64,000 nt of DNA from positions 13,808,932-13,872,931 of the forward strand of contig CAIIXF020000012.1 of NCBI GenBank assembly GCA_903813345.2, written 5' to 3'. Positions within the stretch are counted from its first letter, which is position 1. Each line of letters begins with the position of its first letter. Under the pieces are notes generated by a model. That model searched no databases, was not told the origin of the DNA, and saw only the letters and a list, made by a program, of their open reading frames with translations. Made by a program: the position numbers and the translations under genes. Of the stretch, positions 12,035 through 22,670 are shown piece after piece. Source of the DNA: Owenia fusiformis. Taxonomy: Eukaryota; Annelida; Polychaeta; Sabellida; Oweniidae.

Positions 12035-15000
12035 TCAATTTATGCTTAGAACCCTAAATATGAGTTACATTACAGTTTGCAAGTGCCGCCTTGTGGTTTG
12101 AGAATGCTGCCTTGTAGTTTGAGAATGCTGCCTTGTAGTTTGAGAATGCTGCCTTGAGGTTTCAATTCATGCTTAGAACACTATATATGAGTTACATTAT
12201 AGTTTGCAAGTGCCACCTTGTGGTTTGAGAATGCTGCCTTGTAGTTTGAGAATGCTGCCTTGTAGTTTGAGAATGCTGCCTTGTGGTTATACTACTCTGC
12301 CTTGAGGTTTCAATTTCTGCTTAGATCACTATATATGAGTTACATTATAGTTTGCAAGTGCTGCCTTGTGGTTTGAGAATGCTGCCTTGTAGTTTGAAAA
12401 TGCTGCCTTGTAGTTTGAGAATGCTGCCTTGTGGTTATACTACTCTGCCTTGAGGTTTCAATTTCTGCTTAGATCACTATATGAGTTACATTATAGTTTG
12501 CAAGTGCTGCCTTGTGGTTTGAGAATGCTGCCTTGTGGTTATACTACTCTGCCTTGAGGTTTCAATTTCTGCTTAGATCACTATATATGAGTTACATTAT
12601 AGTTTGCAAGTGCTGCCTTGTGGTTTGAGAATGCTGCCTTGTAGTTTGAGAATGCTGCCTTGTAGTTTGAGAATGCTGCCTTGTGGTTATACTACTCTGC
12701 CTTGAGGTTTCAATTCATGCTTAGAACACTATATATGAGTTACATTATAGTTTGCAAGTGCTGCCTTGTGGTTTCAGAATGATGCCTTGTAGTTTGAGAA
12801 TGCTGCCTTGTAGTTTGAGAATGCTGCCTTGAGGTTTCAATTCATGCTTAGAACACTATATATGAGTTACACTATAGTTTGCAAGTGCCGCCTTGTCGTT
12901 TGAGAATGATGCCTTGTAGTTTGAGAATGCTGCCTTGTAGTTTGAGAATGCTGCCTTGTGGTTATACAACTCTGCCTTGAGGTTTCAATTCATGCTTAGA
13001 ACACTATATGAGTTACATTATAGTTTGCAAGTGCCGCCTTGTGGTTTGAGAATGTTGCCTTGTAGTTTGAGAATGCTGCCTTGTAGTTTGAGAATGCTGC
13101 CTTGTGGTTATACTACTCTGCCTTGAGGTTTCAATTTATGCTTAGAACACTATATATGAGTTACATTATAGTTTACAAGTGCTGCCTTGTGGTTTGAGAA
13201 TGCTGCCTTGTGGTTATATTACTCTGCCTTGAGGTTTCAATTTATGCTTAGAACACTATATATGAGTTACATTATAGTTTGCAAGTGCTGCCTTGTGGTT
13301 TGAGAATGCTGCCTTGTAGTTTGAGAATGCTGCCTTGAGGTTTCAATTCATGCTTAGAACACTATATATGAGTTACATTATAGTTTGCAAGTGCCGCCTT
13401 GTGGTTTGAAAATGCTGCCATGTAGTTTGAGAATGCTGCCTTGTGGTTATACAACTCTGCCTTGAGGTTTCAATTTATGCTTAGAACACTATATATGAGT
13501 TACATTATAGTTTGCAAGTGCCACCTTGTGGTTTGAGAATGCTGCCTTGTAGTTTGAGAATGCTGCCTTGTGGTTATACAACTCTGCCTTGAGGTTTCAA
13601 TTCATGCTTAGAACACTATATATGAGTTACATTATAGTTTGCAAGTGCCGCCTTGTGGTTTGAAAATGCTGCCATGTAGTTTGAGAATGCTGCATTGTAG
13701 TTTGACAATGCTGCCTTGTCGTTATACTACTCTGCCTTGAGGTTTCAATTTATGCTTAGAATACTATATATGAGTTACATTATAGTTTGCAAGTGCCACC
13801 TTGTGGTTATACTATTCTGCCTTGAGGTTTCAATTTATGCTTAGAACACTATATATGAGTTACATTATAGTTTGCAAGTGCTGCCTTGTGGTTTGAGAAT
13901 GCTGCCTTGTAGTTTGAGAATGCTGCCTTGTAGTTTGGGAATGCTGCCTTGAGGTTTCAATTCATGCTTAGAACACTATATATGAGTTACATTATAGTTT
14001 GCAAGTGCCGCCTTGTGGTTTGAAAATGCTGCCATGTAGTTTGAGAATGCTGCCTTGTAGTTTGAGAATGCTGCCTTGTGGTTATACAACTCTGCCTTGA
14101 GGTTTCAATTTATGCTTAGAACACTATATATGAGTTACATTATAGTTTGCAAGTGCCGCCTTGTGGTTTGAGAATACTGCCTTGTAGTTTGAGAATGCTG
14201 CCTTGTAGTTTGAGAATGCTGCCTTGTGGTTATACTACTCTGCCATGTGGTTTTAATTATGCTTGGAACACTATATATGAGTTATATTATAGTTTGCAAG
14301 TGCCGCCTTGTGGTTTGAGAATGCTGCCTTGTAGTTTGAGAATGCTGCCTTGTGGTTATACAGCTCTGCCTTGAGGTTTCAATTTATGCTTAGAACACTA
14401 TATGTGAGTTACATTATAGTTTGCAAGTGCCGCCTTGTGGTTTGAGAATGCTGCCTTGTAGTTTAAAAATGCTGCCTTGTGGTTATACTACTCTGCCTTG
14501 AGGTTTCAATTTATGCTCAGAACATTATACATGGGTTGCATTATAGTTTGCAAATGCCGCCTTGTGGTTTGAGAATGCTGCCTTGTAGTTTAAAAATGCC
14601 GCCTTGTGGTTATACTACTCTGCCTTGTGGTTTTAATTATGCTTTGAACACTATATATGAGTTATATTATAGTTTGCAAGTGCCGCCTTGTAGTTTGAGA
14701 ATGCTGCCTTGTAGTTTGAGAATGCTGCCTTGTGGTTATACAGCTCTGCCTTGAGGTTTCAATTTATGCTTAGAACACTATATGTGAGTTACATTATAGT
14801 TTGCAAGTGCCGCCTTGTGGTTTGAGAATGCTGCCTTGTAGTTTAAAAATGCCGCCTTGTGGTTATACTACTCTGCCTTGTGGTTTTAATTATGCTTTGA
14901 ACACTATATGAGTTATATTATAGTTTGCAAGTGCCGCCTTGTAGTTTGAGAATGCTGCCTTGTAGTTTGGGAATGCTGCCTTGTGGTTTCAATTATGCTT

Positions 15001-15575
15001 AGAACACTATATATGAGTAACATTATAGTGCCGCCTTGTGGTTTGAGAATATCCCCTTGTAGTTTGAAAATGTTGCATTGTACTGTAATACTCTGCCTTG
15101 AGGTTTCAATTTATGCGTAGAATATTATATTTGAGTTGCATTATAGTTTGCAAGGGCCGCCTTGTGGTTTGAGAATACTGCCTTGTAGTTTGAGAATGCT
15201 GCCTTGTAGTTTGAGAATGCTGCCTTGTGGTTATACTACTCTGCCTTGTGGTTTTAATTATGCTTGGAACAATATATATGAGTTATATTATAGTTTGCAA
15301 GTGCCGCCTTGTGGTTTGAGAATGCTGCCTTGTAGTTTGAGAATGCTGCCTTGTGGTTATACAACTCTGCCTTGAGGTTTCAATTTAGGCTTAGAACACT
15401 ATATATGAGTTACATTATAGTTTGCAAGTGCCGCCTTGTGGTTTGAGAATGCTGCCTTGTAGTTTGAGAATGCTGCCTTGTGGTTATACTACTCTGCCTT
15501 GAGGTTTCAATTTATGCTCAGAACATTATACATGAGTTGCATTATAGTTTGCAAATGCCGCCTTGTAATTGTCTA
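12035..15575. repeat. 3.5-kb higher-order satellite inside Polinton
   Basis: About 28 higher-order units of roughly 85-150 bp. Each contains TTATGCTTAGAACACTATA, then GAGTTACATTATAGTTTGCA, then one to four 21-bp subunits (TGCTGCCTTGTAGTTTGAGAA) and usually GGTTATACTACTCTGCCTTGAGG. Unit length varies with the number of 21-mers. Because 21 is a multiple of three, heptapeptide repeats (LPCSLRM) appear in one frame, but the linker segments carry stops and vary in phase, so I read it as non-coding satellite. Confidence 0.97.
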
Positions 15576-15579
15576 TCTG

Positions 15580-16815
15580 AAATGTACCTCATCATTTCTC
15601 ACAGTGCGCCAGAAGTACGACTTTTATAGGTCCCTTACACATGCCTACATCGGACCTGGTAATCTGACATTATCTTCGTAAATGCTTGCTCAAAAATCGA
15701 AATTTCCTTGAAAAGTCCAGGGTTTGATGATGGGGTGGCACTTCATTAACTCGCTAAATATAGTTTTATACCAGTGGGACAAAATACAAGTATCAATCCT
15801 TTAAAGTTTTTCCGAGAGAGAAATCTAAAACAATAGCAATGGTAATACTAGTTAGTTTTGTAATCTAGAAATTAAATCACAAAAGCTCAGTAACATTTGA
15901 AGTACAAAAACAATGTCGTGCATTATGAAAACAACAAGTCTGTCAACCACGGTTGTCTCCCGGTTATCTTGTTGATGAATGAATTTGCTTACTTGATGAA
16001 TTAAAATGTGCATCTGTTAAAAGTGTATTAGGTATCCGGGATTAGGTATATGTTCTCTAAAGTGATAAGAAAATATGTATGCGCAAGGGCTCATACGAAT
16101 CAGAGGAATTATTAAAGTATTTCAATTAAACACTCATGAATATGTTGGTCTGTCATGGCGGATTTTAACTAAGATATAAATGTACATTGATTATGTATTA
16201 AGTTTCTACATAATGTATGTTATCGCAAATTGTACTGTTGTGCGAGGAGCGTGCAAAGAGATTTCAATAATTAGTCACAACGCGTGCAAAGACTTTTGTT
16301 ACAGTCTTGACACGTCTATACACTGTGTGTACCAAGAGGTGTAAAGGCGTGTCAAGAGTTGAATTCGTCGCGTGCCAAGAGGTGTCAAAACTAGGAACGC
16401 CTATAAACGCGGCGTGTCAAGAGCCGTATCTAGACGTGTCAAGTTTTGGAATTCCATTTTTCACGCAGTGAAAACAGTTAAGTCGATTCTCAAATGCAAT
16501 TTCAGACTTGTTTTTACTAATCTAGATCCAGAAACATTCTTTATACAGTCAATGAGGTCTTTATTCGTATCTTTAGTCCCGATCGTTTATCCTTCAAGCT
16601 GACACATCTGTTGGCACGCTACAAGATAGCAGTAAACAGTCATTATAATCCGATAGATTTGGTAGTTTACTTTGTAAAGATGCTTCTTCTAGGTATGCCT
16701 CTGCTAGGTTTAGTCTTTATAGTCCCATAACCATGTACCTGCAAAGAAGATCAGATACAATCTATTTTGAGTAGGAATAAACACGTCTTGCCTCTATTTC
16801 GCATGGAACATAAAC
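15580..16815. other. Non-coding Polinton interior with CGTGTCAAGAG motifs
   Basis: No gene is recognised. Between about 16240 and 16450 a short motif (GCGTGCAAAGAG, GCGTGTCAAGAG, GTGCCAAGAGGTGT) recurs eight or more times at irregular spacing, a degenerate cluster of possible binding sites. A short + strand frame over it gives only low-information basic peptide. Confidence 0.55.
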
Positions 16816-16819
16816 TATG

Positions 16820-17400
16820 GTCTCTAAATATCAGGCTAAAAATATTTTTCACCTACATTAGGAGACTTGAATGCAAACGAGTCTCGAAATACCAGCCTCA
16901 AAATAGTTTATTACCTAGGAGACCACAAAAATAAAATCCATACGTTTAACATGGGAAATCCCATTAAAACTCAAAAATATCAGAAATTAGAGGACCAAAA
17001 CTATTTTTTCACCTAAATTAGGAGACTGGAATGCAAACGAGTCATGAAATACCAGCCTAAAAATATTCTTGACCGATATTTAGGAGACCGAAATTTAAAA
17101 TCCGTACGTCTGTATAACCTGGGGAATCCCATTGAAATTCAGAAATATCAGAAATTAGAGGACCAAAAATATTTTTTCACCTAAATTAGGAGACTGGAAT
17201 GCAAATGAGTCTCGAAATAATAGCCTCAAAAATATTTTTAAACTGAATTAGGTGGCCCAAAATTAAAACCCATGTGTCTGTTGAACAAAGGAATCCCCAT
17301 TGAAACTCGAAAACATCTGAAATTAGAGGACCAAAGATATGTCACACTTTAATTAGAATTCTCAAAGCTAATTCAGACCTGTATTTCGATCAAGAAACAT
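16820..17400. repeat. Tandem array derived from Polinton TIR segment
   Basis: Three full units and one partial unit with a 160-168 bp period, starting at 16861, 17021 and 17189. Each contains GGAGACT(T/G)GAATGCAAACGAGTC, a block like ATCCGTACGT, GGGAAATCCCATT and CAGAAATTAGAGGACCAAA. The same succession occurs once in each TIR (7518-7715 and its mirror). The array is therefore an internal amplification of terminal-repeat sequence, with moderate divergence. Confidence 0.9.
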
Positions 17401-17404
17401 TCTA

Positions 17405-18300
17405 AGTTGAGTTGACAGTGCCATGTTCGTCTGCTCTGTGAGATCCCTTCAGTCAGCAGCGAGACTTCTGAAACATATAATTTAGCTCGTGTTTTCCGCG
17501 TTTCTGCTAAAATGTACTGATCTGATTTTCAAGAGTATGTTCCCACAATTCAAAAAACAACTCTCACCTCCTTGAATGTGTTCCCATAGTAGTCAACTGC
17601 AATAACTCCCACTTCTTGAAAATCCATAGCCATTATATGTGTACATTGTCATGATATATAATTCATAAAATGGTTTCTTTTAGTCACTTCTCAAGAGTGT
17701 AAACGCTTTTAGCAACAGTTTGCCTTGGACTTTGATATCATATACTCATACTAGCTATATATCGACTGTATATTCTCGACTATATATCAGTTGACCCTCT
17801 TGAGATAACACATACCCGTGCTCACTTTTAACCGCGCTTATAGAATATGAATAATTAAAGTGGTAATAAAGTTTCAAAAAGCAGGTTGGGGTTTCCTTTT
17901 AGCTTTAAATTGTAATTGTCAAAGGTCTTTGAAACTTTAAGGTCCAAAACAATCAAATTGAAACATTATTTCTCGAGTTACTGCTTAATGAAATAAATCA
18001 AAGTAAGTAAAATTGTAGCAGTCCCAGCTCGTCTCAAGTCTTTATGACCCCTTTAATTGTAATGTTCTCTGAAATCATTTTCTTATATACAGGGTGACAC
18101 AACATCATCTAACGGATTAGTAACATACAGGGTGAGTTATAAAATGGTAACCAAAACAATTATCTGAGAATATTCCTATGAGGAAAACAGTAACATTGAT
18201 TTAAGTAATATAGTGAACGTAAAAACTAGTGGGGGGGGGACTTTAGTAGCATAAAACGAGACACTTCGTCCAAATAGCACTCATTTACATTGAACCATAG
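17405..18300. other. Non-coding region upstream of Polinton gene block
   Basis: No gene. Two same-direction mariner-like end motifs (TACAGGGTGACACAAC near 18089, TACAGGGTGAGTTATA near 18126) stand 38 bp apart without partners inside the Polinton. A poly-G run lies near 18231. This stretch should hold the promoter of the gene block; TATATAT-like tracts near 17757-17795 are the only candidates I see. Confidence 0.5.
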
Positions 18301-18301
18301 G

Positions 18302-18718
18302 ATGGATACGGACCATTATTTACACGTGGACAGTAGGGATTCCCGAGAATATTTCCCATTTAACACCAGTGAGCATTTTACAGTGAAATTACCTAGTTAT
18401 TTAAACCTAGAAGGATATTGGAAAATAGGACTCTTGCAAATAGGACTTCCTGCATTGGTAGACCAACCAAGTGTAGCCTACCTGGATGTTTTCTGCGATT
18501 TGATGGATGAAAGCGTGGTCAATGGAAGAAAACAGTCCATCTTAAGGAGGATAGAGGCAGCAGAGGGTTGGCGATACTTCAATCCAGTGCTCTACACCTC
18601 CGTGAAATTCAATCAATTTGATAGAATTCATTTCTATATAAGAGGAAGTGACAACCAATCTGTCTCATTTAACAACCAGAGACTGACTTGTACAATACAC
18701 TTAAAAAGAGTGATTTAG
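18302..18718 (+). CDS. Polinton minor capsid (penton-like) protein
   Basis: 138 residues starting at the first ATG; the open frame begins earlier but without ATG. The N-terminus contains HVDSRDSREYFPFNT, then F-V-LP and GYWKIGLLQIGLP. This matches the pattern I know from Polinton/adintovirus minor capsid proteins: a strand followed by LxxxWEVGLxEIxxP at the start of a jelly roll. In the family this protein forms the pentameric vertex of the virion. It is the first gene of the block, and the next gene begins 4 bp after its stop. The role is assigned from the motif and gene order, not from an alignment. Confidence 0.72.
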   Translation: MDTDHYLHVDSRDSREYFPFNTSEHFTVKLPSYLNLEGYWKIGLLQIGLPALVDQPSVAYLDVFCDLMDESVVNGRKQSILRRIEAAEGWRYFNPVLYTSVKFNQFDRIHFYIRGSDNQSVSFNNQRLTCTIHLKRVI

Positions 18719-18722
18719 AAGA

Positions 18723-19040
18723 ATGCCTAAGCTAGTACCTTATATAGATAACACCAACAAGTGGCAGCAACTGTTGAAATCTGATAGAGAGGTGGGAATC
18801 ATCACTCAAATTGGACGTGGAAAACACAGAAATAGGTGGATTTCTGTTGACATCATTAAGAAACCAGTCACTGTTATATCTCCAACTGAGGCTGTAGTGG
18901 AAAGAGCACAGGCGGAAATAGAACGTCAAAGATCGATATATAAGGGAAAACGACAGGCTAGTGATCCAGTAGTTAACAAAGCACCCAAGAGTAAACGCAC
19001 GAGGACAACTGAGGAGTATAAAATATGGCATTCAAAATAG
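18723..19040 (+). CDS. Small basic Polinton protein, unknown
   Basis: 105 residues. It is rich in Lys and Arg towards the C-terminus (KSKRTRTTEEYK), with a possible helical stretch (EAVVERAQAEIERQRS). The last 16 bases overlap the start of the major capsid gene, so the two are probably made from one transcript. It lies between the two capsid genes, where related elements encode small core or DNA-binding proteins. I do not recognise a defined domain, so a DNA-condensing core role is inference. Confidence 0.65.
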   Translation: MPKLVPYIDNTNKWQQLLKSDREVGIITQIGRGKHRNRWISVDIIKKPVTVISPTEAVVERAQAEIERQRSIYKGKRQASDPVVNKAPKSKRTRTTEEYKIWHSK

Positions 19041-20368
19041 ATGGCTCTAGTGGAGACATTTTGGATGGTAGCCTCAACTTGTTCGAGACACCCAGCACTC
19101 AAAGCAGTGTGACAACAGTCAACTTCGTGGAAATTCGCCCTGTGAACCCCTTGTCACGTGGAACGCCAGTGGAGTTTGTTATCCCAAACAACTCTTCTCA
19201 GTTCATCAATCTGAAGGACGTCAAGCTCTTTTTAAAATTGAAGATCACCAAGAGTGATGGATCGAATTTGGATATATCTCCCTCTCTTTCAAACGTAGCA
19301 CCAGTAACTGGATGGATGCATGCCTTATGGCAGCGAGTAGAAGTCATGCTGCAGCACCAAGTGGTTAGCTCCTCCAGCAATTATTACCCCTATAAGGCTC
19401 ATCTAAACAGACTTCTGACACAGTCACCAGCGGCTCATAACTCAAGATTGCAAAACGAATTTTTCTACAAGGACGAAGGGACTATTCAGAATTCAGCTTT
19501 CATAGATGATAGCAATACCATATCTGGGAACAACACAGGGTTAAAGAGGAGAGCTACACTTGTGATGGTATCTAGAGAGGTGGAGCTGCAAGGTCCTATT
19601 TTACACGACCTGTTTCAAATGGATCGCTATATCTTAAATGGCGTACCGATCAATGTGAAACTGACACCCAGCGAAGATGCCTTCAACCTCATTTCGAATG
19701 AGCCAGATGCAGACTATAGAGTTCAGTTGCTTGATGCTCATCTCCTTGTTCCTATGATAACTGTGTCTCCTGGTATTCTCACATCGTATAACATGGAATT
19801 GAAAGAACGCAACGCTGTATACCCTTATGAACATAATCAGATACGTTCATGGATAGTTCCCCAGGGGCTGACTTCTTATAGCATACACGATTGCTTCCAA
19901 GGGAATGTACCATCCAGGCTGTTGATTTTTTTCACCAAATCGAAGGCTACCAGTGGGGCTTACAACCTAAACCCATTCAATTATCATCACTTCAAAGTAA
20001 ACTTTTTAGAAGTCGCCATAGACGGTACCAGTGTCCCGGGACGAGCTCTGAGACCAGTGTTTGGGGATGCTCCCTATGAAAATCAATACGCCAACGAATA
20101 TGATCGTTTATTCTCAGACCTCCACGATGATGAGGGTTTGATAATTGACAAGATGTCATTCCCTTTTGGTTACGCCATTTTCAAGTACAATATCCAAGCT
20201 CAAGATAAAACCAGCGAAACATTCTCTTTTCCTTTAGTCAAGAAAGGCAGTGTCAAAGTGAGTGCGCAGTTTACTGAACCATTGGCGGAACCAATAAACT
20301 TGATGATGCTGGCAACCTTCCCCGATAAATTTCAAATAGACTTATCGAGAAATATAATTCTGGAGTGA
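19025..20368 (+). CDS. Polinton major capsid protein (double jelly-roll)
   Basis: 447 residues. The opening pattern (SLNLFETPSTQSSV, then EIRPVN and a TPVEFVIPN segment, then LKLKITKSDG) matches the large family annotated in many animals as F54H12.2-like and now taken as the Polinton/adintovirus hexon-type major capsid protein. Length suits a double jelly-roll subunit, with two rows of strand-rich sequence (about 40-200 and 240-440). It overlaps the preceding small gene and ends 2 bp before the protease ATG. The order minor capsid, major capsid, protease, integrase, ATPase supports the assignment. The frame looks whole. Confidence 0.85.
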   Translation: MAFKIDGSSGDILDGSLNLFETPSTQSSVTTVNFVEIRPVNPLSRGTPVEFVIPNNSSQFINLKDVKLFLKLKITKSDGSNLDISPSLSNVAPVTGWMHALWQRVEVMLQHQVVSSSSNYYPYKAHLNRLLTQSPAAHNSRLQNEFFYKDEGTIQNSAFIDDSNTISGNNTGLKRRATLVMVSREVELQGPILHDLFQMDRYILNGVPINVKLTPSEDAFNLISNEPDADYRVQLLDAHLLVPMITVSPGILTSYNMELKERNAVYPYEHNQIRSWIVPQGLTSYSIHDCFQGNVPSRLLIFFTKSKATSGAYNLNPFNYHHFKVNFLEVAIDGTSVPGRALRPVFGDAPYENQYANEYDRLFSDLHDDEGLIIDKMSFPFGYAIFKYNIQAQDKTSETFSFPLVKKGSVKVSAQFTEPLAEPINLMMLATFPDKFQIDLSRNIILE

Positions 20369-20370
20369 CC

Positions 20371-20814
20371 ATGGACTCTGAGCAGATAAGTCTCATATTG
20401 GATACGCATCCTGACACTGAGTCATCGTTCAAGGGAGTCTATGCTAAGGATCATATGCTGAATCGTCTAAAAGAGGGAAAGTGTTACGTCCTCAACACCA
20501 AGGAGAGTTGGCACCCTGGAGAACATTGGACCTGTTATTACGCTGGACATAAACAACTGGAGTTTTTTGATCCGTTGGGCAATGCGCCAGATGTCTATGG
20601 ATTCACCGCGTACACGAATGAACAGCAGTATAATGCCATACGCGTGCAAAATCTAAACAGTTCCAGCTGTGGACACTTTTGCACTATGTTCCTGTTGTTG
20701 AGATGCCGAGGTTATTCCATGGACTATATCGTGAATAATGTACTGTATAAAAATGAACAGGAGGTCGTTGAAACCATTCAATATCTATTATCACTATATG
20801 AAATAAATAAATAA
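20371..20814 (+). CDS. Adenain-like cysteine protease (PRO)
   Basis: 147 residues from the first ATG. The adenovirus-protease signature is clear: His in GEHW (about residue 52), Asp in FFDPLG (about 67), Gln in RVQN (about 93) and Cys in SSSCGHFC (about 100). This is the order and spacing of the C5-family His-Asp-Gln-Cys centre. In the family the enzyme matures capsid precursors. It lies two bases after the major capsid stop. The end runs into AATAAATAAATAAA, giving polyadenylation-like signals over the stop codon. Confidence 0.93.
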   Translation: MDSEQISLILDTHPDTESSFKGVYAKDHMLNRLKEGKCYVLNTKESWHPGEHWTCYYAGHKQLEFFDPLGNAPDVYGFTAYTNEQQYNAIRVQNLNSSSCGHFCTMFLLLRCRGYSMDYIVNNVLYKNEQEVVETIQYLLSLYEINK

Positions 20815-20852
20815 AATGAGTAGCCTACATTGTGTTTTGTTCATTCGCTATC

Positions 20853-21935
20853 ATGACGTTGAGCAAGCTGCAGTCTAAGCTGCTTAAAACAATATATTTC
20901 GATCCCAGTAGACCGGGGTCTTACAGCGGTTTTAAACAACTCTGGCGAGAGGTTAAGGGTCGGGGAATCAAGCAGGCTGATGTCAGGGACTGGTTGAGTC
21001 AACAAGAAACCTACAGTCTATACAGGGGAGTCAAGACTAGATTTAAACGTAGAAAACTAGTGGTGAGACATATGCTAGAACAAGCTGATACAGATTTAGC
21101 CATGATGGATAAATATGCGGAGGAAAATGACAGTTTCAAATATCTTCTCATCATGATTGACAGTCTAAGCAGGTACCTGTGGGTGCAGCCAATCAAAAGC
21201 AAAAATAGCGAAGATATGATCGAGGCGTTCAAGAAGATATTTGCCACTGACAAACCTAGTAGGTTGCGCAGCGATAAAGGAATTGAGTATCGATCCAAAA
21301 AGATTCAAGCCTATTTCAAAAGTGTAGGGGTGTGGCACTTCCTGACGCAAGGGACCGTGAAGAGTCACCTTGCGGAGAGAGTTATTCGTTCATTGAAGCA
21401 TAAAATTTACCGATATATGTTCCATAACGCCACGAATCGTTATATCGATGAACTCCAATCTATAGTGGATAGCTACAATCACTCATTCCATAGAAGCATC
21501 AAAATGGCTCCTGCGGATGTTGATGATGATAACGAACTGCAGGTTTTCGAGACCCTTTTCATGAGTAAGCCTAAAAGAGATGAAGCTGTCAATTATCGCT
21601 TCGACATTGGTGATTTGGTGAGACTGGCTTTTACAAAGGGAATTTTCGATCGCGGCTATCAGAAGAAATGGTCCACGGAATACTTTAGAATCAAGAGTAG
21701 GAATGCTACCGATCCTCCCACATATTACCTGGAAGATCTACAAGGAGAAATAATCAAGGGACTATTCTACGCCGATGAAATGCAGAAAATTTCTGAGGAA
21801 CCAGCCCAGCATAGAATCGAATCTGTGTTAAAGTATAGAAAGAGAGGGAGGGGAAAGGAAGCCCTAGTCCACTGGCAGGGTTGGCCCTCCAAGTTTGACA
21901 CGTGGATTCCAGCGAAGGATGTACGAGATATATAA
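20853..21935 (+). CDS. Chromodomain-bearing retroviral-type integrase (INT)
   Basis: 360 residues from the first ATG. The N-terminal part carries the helix-turn-helix pattern DVRDWLSQQETYSLYR usual in Polinton integrases. The catalytic core follows: Asp near residue 81 (TDLAMMD), Asp near 141 (LRSDKG) and Glu near 175 (HLAERVIRSLK), a D,D,~33,E arrangement. The last ~40 residues (VLKYRKRGRGKEALVHWQGW, then FDTWIP) are a chromodomain, which may steer integration to marked chromatin. The enzyme makes the 6-bp staggered cut seen as the GTTATG duplication. The frame looks whole. Confidence 0.95.
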   Translation: MTLSKLQSKLLKTIYFDPSRPGSYSGFKQLWREVKGRGIKQADVRDWLSQQETYSLYRGVKTRFKRRKLVVRHMLEQADTDLAMMDKYAEENDSFKYLLIMIDSLSRYLWVQPIKSKNSEDMIEAFKKIFATDKPSRLRSDKGIEYRSKKIQAYFKSVGVWHFLTQGTVKSHLAERVIRSLKHKIYRYMFHNATNRYIDELQSIVDSYNHSFHRSIKMAPADVDDDNELQVFETLFMSKPKRDEAVNYRFDIGDLVRLAFTKGIFDRGYQKKWSTEYFRIKSRNATDPPTYYLEDLQGEIIKGLFYADEMQKISEEPAQHRIESVLKYRKRGRGKEALVHWQGWPSKFDTWIPAKDVRDI

Positions 21936-21972
21936 ATGAAGGAGCCTTCCCATTTTCATAACATTACCAATC

Positions 21973-22635
21973 ATGGACTGGTGGCAGACGGAGAGCCTCA
22001 TTAAACTTCGAAATGGCACGAGTTGCTCGATCATTGGTAGCAGTAATAGCGGGAAGACTCATTTCGTTTATAAACTGTTGAAAAACCTATCTGGCATGTA
22101 CGAACCTCCCGGACCACAAGCTGTTCTGTATTGCTACGGCATTCATCAACCGCTTTTCGATCAAATGGAAATGGAGTTGAAAAATGTTCAATTGCACCAG
22201 GGCCTACCTAGTCGGGAAATGATAGATGAGCTGACTAAAGATAGGAGGAGTACGGTGATAGTTCTGGACGACCTGCTTCATCAGGTAGCTAACAACAAGG
22301 AGATGGAACTCATGTTTACTCAAGGCTGTCACCATAGATGCTTGAATGTGCTGTTTATAAGTCAACAGGCCTTTTACAAAGGTACTCGAACCATAGCGCT
22401 CAATACGCAGTATTTAGTCTTGTTTAAAGCTTTGAGGGACAAGACTCAAATCATGACGTTAGCCAGACAGCTCAGTCCTACAAAGTGGAGACAGTTGATG
22501 GAGTCATACCACGATGCCACCTCTGCTCCATACGGCTACCTATTTTTGGATCTCTTTCCTCATAGTGATGACGTCACCAGAGTCAGAACTCGCATTTTTC
22601 CTAATCAGGATACAATAATATATCCGCAGCTATAA
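21973..22635 (+). CDS. FtsK/HerA-type genome packaging ATPase
   Basis: 220 residues. Walker A GSSNSGKT at residues 22-29, preceded by a beta strand (SCSII). Walker B is STVIVLDDL with acidic residues at about 99-100. A later ISQQ motif (FISQQAF) fits the sensor region. Size and layout match the A32-like packaging ATPase of Polintons and related viruses, which pumps DNA into the capsid. It follows the integrase by 37 bp in the same direction. Confidence 0.93.
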   Translation: MDWWQTESLIKLRNGTSCSIIGSSNSGKTHFVYKLLKNLSGMYEPPGPQAVLYCYGIHQPLFDQMEMELKNVQLHQGLPSREMIDELTKDRRSTVIVLDDLLHQVANNKEMELMFTQGCHHRCLNVLFISQQAFYKGTRTIALNTQYLVLFKALRDKTQIMTLARQLSPTKWRQLMESYHDATSAPYGYLFLDLFPHSDDVTRVRTRIFPNQDTIIYPQL

Positions 22636-22670
22636 ATAGAGAGAGAGTTCAGGATAGGATTCAGTCGAAC

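Noticed and set aside
14147-15375. Repeat protein with LPCSLRM heptads
   Set aside because: It is the translation of the 21-bp satellite; linkers bring stops and phase changes, and there is no start context or conserved length.
12035-15575. CRISPR array
   Set aside because: Repeats have no spacer structure and the DNA is animal nuclear; it is a satellite.
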